From Theristus sp. LFF4_11 (lineage: Eukaryota > Nematoda > Chromadorea > Monhysterida > Xyalidae), in assembly GCA_030248135.1 (NCBI GenBank), contig JASANC010000198.1, forward strand, positions 1 to 64,000: a DNA stretch of 64,000 nt, written 5' to 3'. A program made the translations under genes and the position numbers. The notes beneath the pieces are model-generated. The model did no database searches, had not been told where the DNA came from, and saw only the letters and a list, made by a program, of their open reading frames with translations. Below, piece after piece: positions 10,801 to 21,999 of this stretch. Within the stretch, counting starts at the first letter, position 1; each line of letters opens with the position of its first letter.

Positions 10801-12322
10801 AACTAATGTTTTTGAATTTCTTTAGTTCTGTAGTGGACTTTTTGAAAGTCAGAAAATACACTTTTTTAGGGTTGTTACCGAAGTTGTTTGAACGATCACC
10901 TAACAAAGATGTGCGGTTGCTACGACCCGCGATTGGCCGAAAAAGAAATTTCTGGAAAAAGTTGCGCTGCCGGCGATTCCGACACCGTGACAGCAAATAG
11001 TTGAGTTGTTTGAAGAGAAATGTGTATTTTTTTTATTTTTGACAATTTTTTTTTCAGTGGAATGCCTTGAGAAACAGTTCAAAGAGTTCAACGTTGTTGA
11101 GAAGTGTTCGTGTCCGCCAAATTGTGTGTTAGTCCGGTTTTGATACTTTTCAATTTTTTTGATTTCTGGTGACTTTTTTAAAACATTAACCAATGTGTAT
11201 TTAGGGAGCAAGCTTACTCGGTAACGGTGTCCACTGCTCTCTGGCCGTCGGAAGTTTATGCGGTGTGATGAGAAACGTTTTAAGGAGACAGTTTGCTTAA
11301 TAAACCGATTTCTGCAAAAAGTGAAAAATTGATCAGCAATTGAAAAAACATTTTTTACAGCCGCCATCGTGCGCAAACAAAGCGCAAACAAATAAATATT
11401 GGCAGGAGATTAAAAAGTGCAAGGATTGGTACAGCAAGAACACAATGCTGATTGAGGTCTACTATGAGCGAATGAACTATCAGATCATGAAGCAGCAGGC
11501 TGATTACGGGGTAATTTTAATGTTCCATTATGAAAGGTTTTGTGGTTCGTTGCACCGGATTTTTTCTACCAGTTTGCAGCCGACCCAAGAGCGCAAAAAA
11601 CGCATACGGACTTCTAAAAACTTACCATTTCAAAGAAAAATGTGGGAAAAGATGCAGATGGTCACCGTTAAACGTTTTCTGGTTAAACTTTTAATCTTTT
11701 AATAACGGCACTCATTTAAACGTTCGTTTTTAGATCGTGACTCTTATCTCGGACACCGGCGGCCAACTCGGCCTCTGGTTGGGCGTCAGTTTCATCACGT
11801 GCGTCGAATTCGCCTCGCTCGGAATGCTCGTGTTTTGTTACATCTGCTGCGCTCGACGCAAACTGGGCGCCTCGGAATTGGACGAAGAGGAGGAGGACGA
11901 TGATGACGACGAGGAAGAGGAAAAAGAGGTTGGTTTGGGGAAACAGGGATGCTTCACTAAAAACCGTTTCTAAACCTTTTTCAGACATTGTTGCTAAACG
12001 CTCCATATCTTCTGCGGCACCACTGGTTGCCAAACAAAATTTAGTTTCCTAAACGCTCTGCTCCATCTTGTTTGGTCACCACCGGTAGTCAGACATTTTT
12101 GTTTGGCTACAACCGTTAGCCACAGAAGATGGAGCGTTTAGCAAAAATGTTTGGAAACAGTTTTCAGTGTCGAAAAAAACCAAGTAGGTGAAAGATTTCA
12201 AAAGTATGTATGGGTTGTTGCATGAATCAGGAATATAAGTACTGTTGAAAGATTCGTTTGAGTTTTAGGAGTTGCAAAGTATGTATTCTCTTTAGGATGA
12301 GCCACCACCGACACCATTTTGA
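7876..12322 (+). CDS. DEG/ENaC (degenerin/ASIC-like) sodium channel subunit, 14 exons
   Basis: Exons: 7876-8085, 8533-8592, 8676-8735, 8876-9045, 9996-10055, 10127-10221, 10317-10477, 10699-10788, 10870-10999, 11058-11127, 11205-11262, 11361-11510, 11734-11928 and probably 12296-12322, giving 511 residues with all phases consistent. The N-terminus carries the gating motif SAHGIPHI before TM1 (residues about 30-55). The ectodomain has FPSVTVCNMNP, YGQCLTFN, LPKPHGDC, GCYRSC and CGCYDP, followed by a cysteine-rich CSCPPNC stretch. The pore end reads LISDTGGQLGLWLGVSFITC and contains the G-x-S selectivity filter. A very acidic tail (Glu/Asp run) follows TM2. Subunits trimerise into amiloride-type channels at the plasma membrane. 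The intron at 10789-10869 appears to start with GC, not GT. The last exon is the least certain. Confidence 0.95.
8228..8458. mobile_element. Foldback element with ACGT-rich ends, copy 1
   Basis: The ends pair as AAGGCCCGTTTATACC and GGTATAAACGGACCTT. The inside holds repeated TGACGTGACGTGCCGTA and GGTACGAACGG units. A related copy with the same GTGACGTGCCGTATG block lies at 42511-42775. This copy sits in the first intron of the DEG/ENaC gene. Confidence 0.7.
9158..9987. mobile_element. 830-bp long-inverted-arm foldback element inside a DEG/ENaC intron
   Basis: Arms of about 255 bp (9158-9416 and 9735-9987) are near-perfect inverted repeats. They run from ACAGTTGAACTCAATAAAAT inwards to (GAC)n(GTC)n palindromes, with shared blocks CACACTCCGCACC and TTCCAGCACCC. 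The centre holds two copies of a GACACGACGACGACTTTG unit. There is no transposase. The outer end (ACAGT.GAACTC) resembles the ends of the smaller elements at 15920 and 58052. It fills most of the intron between exons 4 and 5 and leaves both splice sites intact. Confidence 0.85.
11990..12150. repeat. Small hairpin repeat in the last DEG/ENaC intron
   Basis: GCTAAACGCTCCATATCTTC near the left end pairs with GAAGATGGAGCGTTTAGC near the right end, and an internal CTGCTCCATCTTGTTTGG repeats the theme. It is a compact foldback sequence, probably a tiny MITE or a remnant of one. Confidence 0.6.
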
Positions 12323-12371
12323 TCCGTGTGAAAATCTTCCACTTTTTGTGAAAAAAATGTTTGAAATATTA

Positions 12372-12846
12372 CCGTATTACCTCTATTAAACCCCCCCCCC
12401 AAAATTAAACCCCCCCCAAAAAATAAACCCCCACCCCCTCGACAAGTTTCCAAATAATCCCCCCCCCCCAAAATAATCCCCCATGGGGGATTATTGGAAA
12501 CCTGCTTGAAACACATACCCAGAAAAACATACACATAAACAGTGAATTCAGTGGCTGGTTGCAGTGAAAATGATGAAATTGTGCTACCAAAGGCCCCAAA
12601 TGGATAAGTTAATGGTAATTTCATTACAAAAGGCTGTTGTAAAAGGAAATTTCTATGTAGAGTAGAAGTTTCTGCGACTTCCTTCCTGCCATGGAAGGTA
12701 TTTTTGCCATTTTGCCCACCCCTAAAAATAGTTTCCAAATAAACCCCCCCCCCCCCCAAAAAATAAACCCCCCCCCCAAAATAAACCCCCACCCCCAGAA
12801 GTCGCTGAAGAAATAAACCCCCATGGGGTTTATTAGAGGTAATACT
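12372..12846. mobile_element. MITE family 1, copy 2
   Basis: The left end is CCGTATTACC; the right end GAGGTAATAC is slightly degraded and lacks the final CGG. It carries the same conserved middle as the copy at 6624-7088, in inverse orientation, with long C runs. It follows the DEG/ENaC gene directly. Confidence 0.8.
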
Positions 12847-13356
12847 TTATATGCAAGCCACGTTAAACAACTGTTGTGACTGTTGTGTTTCAGTGATACC
12901 CGTCGTGTGACTCTTTTGTTTTTCCGAAATTTCCATTTCGTTTTTATCAGTGAACTTGACACAATACTAATGACATAGTTGCCCTAGTATAACCAGTAGC
13001 ACTATGGTTCTGTCTTTTAATATGGGTAAGAGGTGTCCCCAACGCTTGATACCTTTATATTCAACTTTATGACTTTTAAATAAGCTGGCTCTTATTTGAG
13101 TTTGTCGGGATCTACGCAAACGCCAAAAAAACTAACTGTCTTTAGCCTTCATCAAGTTTTTCATTGTTTATAATTCATCAATTCATCTTTATCATCAATT
13201 TTGTTAAAATGTATCCGAGCAATATCACAGCTGCCGGAAGTGTAACCTTTTGAATAAAAACCGGCTGGAATAAAGCAAAATCAGAGCAAAAACTCAGCAA
13301 GAAAGATCTTTTGGAAGTTATACGATCTTACCAAAAATATTGTCATTTCATTTATA

Positions 13357-13810
13357 CCGTATTACCCCCATTAAACCCCCCCCCCACCATTAATCCCCCC
13401 CCCACCAATAAACCCCCACCCCCCGACCAGTTTCCGAATAATCCCCCCCACAAATAATCCCCCATGGGGGATTATTGGAGACCTGTTTGAAACACATACC
13501 CAGCGAATTCAGTGGCTGAATGCAGTGACATTGGTGAAATTGTGCTACCAAAGGCCCCAAAAGGATGAGTTAATGGTAATTTCATTACAAAAGGCTGTTA
13601 TAAAAGGAAATTTCTATGTAGAGTAGAAGTTTCTGCGACATTCTTGCCTGCCATGCAATGTATTTTTGCCATTTTTCAACAAACCCCCACCCCTAGAAAT
13701 TTTTGTAAAATAAACCCCCCCCACCAATAATCCCCCCCACCAATAAACCCCCACCCCTAAAAGTCGCTGACGTATTAATCCCCCATGGGGGTTTATTGGG
13801 GGTAATACGG
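13357..13810. mobile_element. MITE family 1, copy 3
   Basis: Both ends are intact (CCGTATTACC and GGTAATACGG) and flanked by TA. It lies about 500 bp from copy 2 in the same orientation. The internal block with GGGGCCTTTGGTAGCAC is present in inverse form. Confidence 0.85.
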
Positions 13811-14795
13811 TATTTAAAAAATGTTCTTCAAAATACAGATACAAGCATTAAATAAAAAAAATAATAAAACAAAAACTCATCACTGCATGAAATAGGTTTC
13901 ACAACGGTTAAAATCAAGCAAAAAGGAAGCTCGTTCTCTTCGGATTCAACTTTAGAGATCATTCAACTTTTAACAACGTTTCTACAGACGTTTCTGTACG
14001 CTGCCAATATTTTATAACACCAATGTTGTTTCCAACCATCTATTTTTGGTGTCGTTTCAAAAAACGGCTATTTACACTAACGCCCTGCAAAGTTGCATGA
14101 CCCCCACACGCTAAACGTCTAGTAACATGTTTTTTTGAACCATCGGCTGTAATGTAAGTATTCAATAGCTGTTCAATATCAAACAGTATTAAAGCAAAAT
14201 GAGAAACTCACAAGCGCACACGCAGATTTGCAAAACCCGGAAAACAAACTAAAAAGATTGAATATGATGCACGATGAAAAGCTAAAACAAAAAAATTTGA
14301 AAACAGTGGACGTCGAATTTGAACGAAAACACTCAAAAACAGCATAATCGAAGCTCGCAAAACAGTTTTTTGAAACTTGAACCACCGGATGAAAAAATTA
14401 TCTGAAAAACTGATCTTAAGAAAAGACTGACTAAAATGCACTGCTGACAGCGTTCAACTTCATGAAAATGAAACGAACTCAGTGGCCTGATATTTCTGTT
14501 TGAAATAGAGAATTATTCAAAGCAAATCTTGTAAAACTGGTAAAAACATTAATACAAACATCAATACAAAATTCAAATTAGCTCTTTTAGTGTGGTGTGG
14601 GAATGGAGGTCTAATATACGTACAGATATACGCAAGGAATGTCAAAACAGTATCAAAAACGTAAATTCTTTTTTCCCATATCTATTGAGATCACACAAAC
14701 TAGCTTTTAATGGTACAAAAAACTCAAACAGATAAAAAAGGAAACTGAAAACGTACGTAAATCTCTTGCAACGATGCTGACTTCTACCAAAATGC
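13811..14795. other. Gene-free stretch beyond the transporter 3' end
   Basis: This is AT-rich sequence with no coding match or repeat that I recognise. It should include the 3' UTR of the minus-strand transporter gene, but I found no convincing AATAAA close to the stop. Confidence 0.4.
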
Positions 14796-17700
14796 TCACA
14801 GCTCGACGAACACCGTTTCATCGTCGATCATGCAAATCATTGGCGGACTGTTCGGGTTCGCAGGCGACTGTCGGTTGTACGAGCGGTTCGATGCGTTTGA
14901 ACGTCGGCGTCTCGACGCGTCGGGAGGCGGAGCAACCATGAGACTCGGTCGCGTTGCATTGTTCGCGTTGATTCTATGCAGTTGTTGTTGTTGTTGTTGA
15001 CCTCGTTGCTGCTTGGTCATCATCGACGGCGACGACGTCGACGGCGGTGGATCGATCTCATCGTCGGTCAACGGCTCCGTGTTCAAGTGGTGCTCCTCGA
15101 GCGGCATCTCCTCGGCGACCGTGTCGTCGAACTCGTCCAAGTCAGCGAGCATTGTTGAGACGGTCGTTGTCATCAGATTCGTCGGCGGCTGACCGCCTGT
15201 GGTCGTTGACATGTCGGCCGCTTCGTTAATGTGTTGTTGCAATTGAAGTCGTTGCTGTTGTTGTCTGCTGATCGGCACTGGAATATTCAGTTGTTGCGGT
15301 TGTTGTTGTTCGTCGGTTCGCTGTGCGCCGGTGGTTGAACTTTGCGCATTCTGTTGCTGTAGCATCGACTGTTGTAGTTCGCCCATTGGCAGCAAACCGG
15401 ACGCAGTGTGACGCCGCAGAGCACCGGGCGTGTTACGAGCGGACAATAGACGGCCGTTTTGTTGCACTGAAAAGTTGCTCGTCATCGGTTTGTCATGACT
15501 CTGTTTTTGCCGAGCGAAAATCATCCCATGAGTAAAACAGAAGCAACATATCCATACAAATGCTACCAAATCAAATGGCAACAATCAGCTCAATAACACC
15601 TGCCACAATCACTTAACAACCGACCATTATGCATCGCGCCGGTTTCAGTGTACGCTTCAATGTCCAACTGCGACAGACCACCCGCATAATGCACAATTTC
15701 TGCTTCGGCGTCGGGAAGCGTGGCGGCGTCGCACGGTGTTTCCAGAAGTTTCGAGCGACACGTTTGTGAGATGATCGCAGCACCGACCGAGTCACTGAAC
15801 ACGTTCACCATTGTGCGAAAGCGGTCGAGAAACCAGTCCTGGTGTTGTTGGAAATGCCATGAGTTGCAGCACTGACAGTAAACACCGAGGGAGCACGGTA
15901 TCCACCGCAATTTATCTCTACAGTCGAAGTGTCGAACTCTAAATTTTAGGCAAACAGCTAATTGGTTGGTGATACGATGCATGCTTTCTGTGCTGGGCAG
16001 ACTCCGCCCCACAGCGCACAGAAGCATGCATTATGTGATCACTAACCACCCAACCAGTCAGCTTATTGTCTATAACTTAGAGTTCGACTGTCATTGTATT
16101 GGTTCAACTTTGACAAAAAGTAAAAGATCCTTTTTAATGGAAATAAATAAAAACAAAAAAGGAAACGAAGAATCAATGCTGCAATTGTTTTCGTTGCATT
16201 TTAAAATTGAATCTTTATTTAATAGCGAGCAGCCCTGCGATCGCTTTCGCTGCAGCCTTTCTCTCTTACCACTGTCAACAGCATAGTCACTTTATCTCCA
16301 GGCAAGTCGACTGCAGTGAGCACCATAACAATTGTGACAATGCCAGCCGACGGCATACTGGACGCTGCCATGCTGGCTAGTATTGAAGTAAGCGCGATTA
16401 AGATTAGGTCAGCCCATGACAGCTCTCGACCGACCATCTGAGCGATACAGACGGCTGCGATTGCCTGCGAATTGCAAAATGAAGTCAAGTGAAGCAATCG
16501 AGCACAGCTGTACGGAATAACAAAAAATCAGAATTCGATTTTTTGAATGCTAGAACACCAACATCCGCGAGTCTTATCCAAACCTGAAACGTCGCCGTGC
16601 CGTCCATATTGATGGTGGTTCCGAGTGGCAACATGAATCGTGTCACTCTGACGTCGATCTGATTGCCTGACTCGAGGCATCGTATCGTGCACGGCAGCGT
16701 TGCCGTCGACGACGCCGTGCCGAGTGCGCACATCAGCGCCTGCATCATGTTGCGAGCGTATTGAATCGGATTTCGCCCTGAAACACGATTTTAGAAATTT
16801 TAGAATGAAAATTGCTGACAGGAAAACGGTTTCTGCAAAAGAGGCGATGTTCAACTGATTTATTCACCTTGTCAGATTATTTCGTTATTATTCATGCAAA
16901 AAAGGATCTGGATTCACATGAAACCCTGCAACAAAACCATTCCAAAACGCATGGTTTCAGAGAGCGGCAATTCAAAACACAAAACAGCAAAGCAAAACAC
17001 GCACTAGTGAACAGGAACAGCAACGTCGGCAGCACGACGCAGCCGTGCACGAACAGTGACGCCATCACGGTGCACACGTACCAGCTGAGCGTGTGCAGCG
17101 ACCCGCTGAGGTCGTTCTCTTTCGCGAGCTCCCCTGCGATCAGGCAGAGTATACCGATCGGGCTGAACCAGATGACGATCGAGACGAGATAGATGATGAC
17201 GCGCCGGGTCGCGTGGAACAGATCAGCGAGCACCTGCGCGTCCGAGCCGAGCGAGTGCACGGCGAAACCGAACAGAATCGAGAACGTGATCAGTCCGAGG
17301 ATGTTCGTGCCCATCAGCGGCTTCTCGTCCTCCTTGTAGAAGAACATCTGCTCCGTCTCGTTGTCCTCGTTGATGAACGTCTTGTTCGGCACGAGCTCGT
17401 GTATCGTTCCTGGAGAAAATGTGTATCAAGCTGCGCTGATTGTTGGGGGCACAGGAATGCGACGTGCTGTGCCACACAAGTGGCTGTGCTTGGTAATATT
17501 TCTATTAAACATAATATAATAGATAATTATTAAAGGCGGTTAATCTGACAGTAATGACGCACGCCCACGTCCGTTCATACACAAAACGTTTGGGTGCGGT
17601 TAAAGTGCAGCTTAATATACAATGTATGAGTACTGGTTCTCTGAAGTTTTCAGATTTATTTCAGTATTCACTGTCTCGTTTCCATTATGTTACAGTTACC

Positions 17701-19802
17701 ATTTCATACCGTCGCCGCGTCCCCGGTTTCTATATCACGTACTTGCTTTCGAGAAGGCCGCAGAAACCAGGTTGATCGGGATCATGTTTTTGAGCAGGTC
17801 AAGTATCGATTCAATTAGATTGACTTTGCCGACCTTTTTGCCGCGTATTGTATTCTCGAGCATCTGAGTGTTGCCCGGTTGAATTACGCACGCCAGCGTA
17901 ATGGCTGAGATGAAGAATGGCAATAAATTATTTTTTTATTTTTAATATATATATTTAATATATATAACATTATATTTACATTTAATTTAATATAATACAA
18001 TATATTTAATACATAACCATATCAATCTGTCCCAGCTGAGAGTGTCGACCAAAAGTTTGGAGACCCCTGTGCGCCCGCGCCCGCTGCATATCGCGCGTGA
18101 TGGATGGGTAATTTTTGAGTTATTACCAATAAACTCCAGTAAACAGTTTGCCAAAAAAAGCCACCGGACTGCAATTCAATCACATTCAGTTCATTTCAGA
18201 AGCGATCAGTACGCAAAGTGTGGATTGGGGTGGGTGGGGACGGGGCATGCATGTGTTCTGTACAGTGTGTATTGTTTTGTATGCACTGTAGAGTGTGTCA
18301 TGTGTTTTGTTGTGTTCATAAAAAACAAAGCTGCATGTGTTGAGGACAGACGCACTATAAAAGCACGCATATACACTGTACCACCACACACCCACGGGCG
18401 CACAGGGGTTTCCAAACTTTTGCTCGCCACTGTACATGTTGAGATGAATAAAAATACACTTTTTGCGTCGCTGTATAATAAAGATAAAAACTACGTCCGA
18501 AAACAGTGACAACAAAACGAACGTCAACAACTGTATTTATCTTATGACAGGTTTCAATAAACAGCGTCAACTGCTTCTTACCCAAACAAACGGCCATCAC
18601 AGTGGTCATGACGTAGTAGAACACTGAGAGCATCGTGAGCGCACGTGCTGCTTTCGCGTTCAGACTGGCGATCGCAGACACGTTCGATGAGATGACCAGA
18701 GGCACGATCAGCATCTTCAACATGCGCAGGAACATGTCGCCCGGGAACTTCAGGTACCTGAAATCGAAACAAAACTGAGTGGGAAAATATCGATATCTGG
18801 TCGCACAGAATGATATTTGTTTCGCTGCAGTTTGGAAATGTTATTATTAGTATCACGAACACCATCCATTCAAATTGGCGATCTTTATGACTTAAAGGAT
18901 GCACGATGAGAAAAAGGCAACGTCCTCAGGTGAAATAAATTTTTATGTACTTAGCGGGGCAGTGAACGTTTTAAGAACGTTAACGTTCAGCTGTCTAGGA
19001 GATTGCATGAAGTTGCATTTAAGCGTCAGTTAAAAGCGTTGGTTAACAATTGATTTTTGAAATGCCACACGGTTCATCACAAAACAACCGCGGAATAATA
19101 ATCAATGCTATATTTTGAAACCAACGGGTCAATGATCAATCAATTTGTACATTTCCCACTGACATGAGATGCCTCGGGTTGAGCTGCACTCCGCTGACGA
19201 TCGGGTTCATTAGGAGGCCGGTGACGGTGCCCGCAATCACAGACAGCAGCGTCATCAGCAGCAGCAGCGACTCCGTGCGGATCTTGCCGAGCAGCGGAAT
19301 CTTGCAGTTCTGCGTCGACAGGATCGATTTGCCGGGCCTGTAAAGAAACGACACAGATTCCAATGTGCTTATTGATGTTGGAGTTTCAGGTAGGATTCTT
19401 GGAAACTTTTCTAAACTAAAAAGTCGGGCTTAAAAACCAAAACTAAAGCTAAACCTTTTAAAAGCTGAACCTGTCTTTCAGTTTATATTTCTTGATCCAG
19501 TTAGCTGTGGTACTCGTGGCTTGCATTCTGTGCAGATACGTGGTTCTAACTTTTTAGTTCAAAAAAGCATCCAGCTTTCTCCTATGTACGTGACCTTACC
19601 TGCTCGAGGTGGGACTATTAACGACGCTGGACAGTCTTACGGTAGACTTTTTCGACCGTTCACCGGTCTGTTTTCGTTTGCTGCGTTTCCGGTCATTCAT
19701 GCTACTGTACTGTGTTGCAACGACGTTCGATAGGAAACGTGCGTTCGAGAACAATTCACTAACAACACCACCGAACTCGACTGGCGTGGTCGTGGTGTGC
19801 AT
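14796..19802 (-). CDS. SLC1-family excitatory amino-acid transporter (isoform using the nearest first exon)
   Basis: SLC1 proteins are Na+-driven glutamate transporters of the plasma membrane. Exons (5' to 3'): 19802-19600, 19337-19164, 18757-18582, 17904-17743, 17409-17005, 16777-16584, 16464-16270, 15838-15613, 15466-14796; about 801 residues, phases consistent. Landmarks: TM1 LLLLMTLLSVIAGTVTGLL; FPGDMFLRMLKMLIVPLVI; a glycosylated loop (NKT, NET); HP1 GTASSTATLP; TM7 NMDGTATFQ; HP2 AASSMPSAG; TM8 DWFLDRFRTMVNVFSDS. The Arg of DRFR is the acidic-substrate residue of EAATs. The Glu that normally follows NMDGTA(L/I)(Y/F) is Gln here, as in ASCT exchangers. HP1 and HP2 tips also depart from consensus. 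The C-terminal tail is about 225 residues, rich in Gln runs, and ends DETVFVEL. The junction 15613/15466 is my least certain splice. Other first exons are listed separately. Confidence 0.95.
15920..16091. mobile_element. ATTGG/CCAAT foldback MITE (family 4)
   Basis: The outer ends read ACAGTCGAAGTGTCGAACTC and GAGTTCGACTGT. Inside are TTGGTTGGTGATACGATGCA and TGTGATCACTAACCACC, so the whole element folds back on itself. Related copies lie at 58052-58227 and 60106-60252. This one is in the intron between the last two transmembrane exons of the transporter. Confidence 0.7.
17930..18020. repeat. AT-only low-complexity tract
   Basis: A run of TTTAATATATATA-type sequence of about 90 bp with almost no G or C, directly upstream of a transporter exon acceptor on the minus strand. 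Confidence 0.8.
18039..18432. mobile_element. Tc1/mariner-like non-autonomous element
   Basis: The right end (read inwards) is CAGTGGCGAGCAAAAGTTTG followed by GAAACCCCTGTGCGCCCG. The left end is AGTGTCGACCAAAAGTTTGG followed by AGACCCCTGTGCGCCCG. CAGTG...AAAAGTTTG is the usual Tc1-type terminus. It is about 394 bp with no transposase frame and lies in a transporter intron. Confidence 0.75.
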
Positions 19803-21946
19803 TATGTTCTTGGTGTTTATTGGTGCTTTTTTCTCTTTTGGAGGATTGAACTTTGTTCACCGATTGATGGTAACTGATTCGATTGATCTTTAATACCTTT
19901 AAGCTACGCTGTACACATGTGTCTTGGTATGTACAATGTACAGTGCCATAACTCTCAGTTCGTATGAGACCACGACAAATAGAATTGACAATGAGTTTCA
20001 ATTTCGTACAACAAAAATTACAGTACATGCACAGTACCTTTTCAGGAAATAATAACTTGGATGTAATAATTCCGAAGGCCGGAAGTAAAAAAGAAACGAA
20101 AAAATCATCAGTGCGTCTACATGTACATGTATCTACAGTACATATCCATAAAAAATCAAAGCATGAATAGCCTAATAATCATACGCGATCCATTGAGCCC
20201 GAATCAGCGCCATAATTTAATCCCACATTTTGCCTCAAGTATGTATCCATAACTTGTGGGTTCCTTTGTGTATAACTACATTGTATCGATGTTCCCCCGA
20301 AATTTGGACCCACTTTAACTATGTATAACTTAAAGTACGTATACATACTGTAGCTGTGGTTTGCATGTGGTATGCGGACTAGGGGCTAAGAGTACATATA
20401 ACCACGTAGCGGTCCCCCAAACCTGAAGTGCGCGTCCCACAAAGTTTGAGCCGGAGCGTATCGGGACGTGCTGCGCACTCCGATCTAAGGGAATCGCGGT
20501 GTGCTCCATACTTTGTGCGGGTGTGCTATCGGTTTCTTCAGCTACATTCATGTGTATTATGCTCGACCGTGGGAAAACATCTTTCATCACAGCTAAAAAA
20601 TAGTTTTAAAAAACTGTCCTGGTTTTATTTGATCAATAATCTACGAACCAATAATCCGACCAATTCGACTGCTGGGAAGCCTCGTTTTGCTGATTCCGAT
20701 GATTGAGATAAAAGTGGAGGGCTCTCGTGTAGCTTTCGGCGCGCTTCTCGTTCGCCGTTATTTTCGTTGGCTCGTTCATTTTTGCGTGTTTTTTGGCGGT
20801 TTTCCGGTTTGTTCTTGTTTTGAAATTTCTTTAAGTCAACATAATTCAGTATATCGGTTTGACTGTTACCATGAGATTGATGGTTGGTAGATTGCCTTCC
20901 GGGTGGCCCTACCCCTACGTACATTATGTACATTGTGTGCGAGGTGTGTGGAATATATACAGCTCTCATAGAAAACAAATCTTCATAAAAACCGAAATTA
21001 TACCGGCCAAAGACTTTTGCAAACACATTGCCGAAAAGGAACATATGCTTGTTACATACAAACAATGAATCAAAATCATGCTTTGAACGATTCATCTTTG
21101 TGTCGGTATAGCAGCCCAAGCTGTTCATTGTGAACAAAGAGAAGTCAGATAAAAACTGAGTTTTTCAACAATCCATGTGAAGCTGAAAAGCTTATAGTCT
21201 TACACTGCATTCTATTTCTTCATGTGCCTAAATTTTTTCAGCGAACCACATTATCAAACATATTTGGCATTTTTTGAATAAGAACAAAAAAAATTGAAAA
21301 CTGGATGAGGCTGCTGCAATAAAAATGCCACAGTTAGAGCTGCAGTTTATCATCTTACCTACATACATGTACATGCATTATTGGTCATGTTACTAAAACA
21401 GTCATTATATTCAAGCGGCTGCCAAACAGAAAAAATGGCATATATAAACGTGGCGTTAAAACGAATTCTCGAATGTGCATGCAGAGACCCAAACTGGGTT
21501 GAAAGGATGAGTCTTCCTCAAAAAACTAAAAAACACTCCAGTTTGGAAACTGGAAACGAATCCGCTAATAAACATAAAATTGGAAACAGTATATTGCACA
21601 CATTACGCTTTGAAAGTATACAGTCGAATAGAAAGCAAATAATGAAACGTGTGTGTTTTTCTGCTTTTCCTGCTGATTGGACATGTTGAAAGGGAACGGT
21701 GCTTCGGATATGATATTCTGAGCAAGTAACTTTGATGATTTTTATGTGTTTTTGCAAAATACGCAATTGTTTTTTTTGTTGTTGTGTATGATCAATTTTT
21801 TGCTGTGTTTATATGTTTTATGTTTGGTGGCTTGTACAATAACTGCGGAAAAAAACAAAAGAACCTACGTATAATATTGAAAACTCTCAAAGATTGAAAC
21901 AAATTGTAAAAAAACTACATTATTGCGATAAATTAAAGGTTCTCAC

Positions 21947-21999
21947 CGTGTTCTTATCGACCTGCCATACGGCGTGTGCTTCCGAACCGCCATTACCAT
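21947..21999 (-). CDS. Candidate alternative first exon b of the SLC1 transporter
   Basis: ATG 21999 opens 17 codons (MVMAVRKHTPYGRSIRT) and stops at a GTGAGA donor in phase 2, which fits the shared exon starting at 19337. The encoded N-terminus is short and basic. The isoform would be about 751 residues. It is short enough that chance cannot be excluded. Confidence 0.5.

Noticed and set aside
12292..12962. Gly-rich open frames over the MITEs.
   Set aside because: They are translations of G/C homopolymer runs and conserved MITE sequence, seen in every copy.
20412..20590. Coding-like minus-strand piece with a CAG/GTTTGG donor as a transporter first exon.
   Set aside because: The donor is phase 0, so it cannot join directly; kept only as an unexplained exon-like piece.
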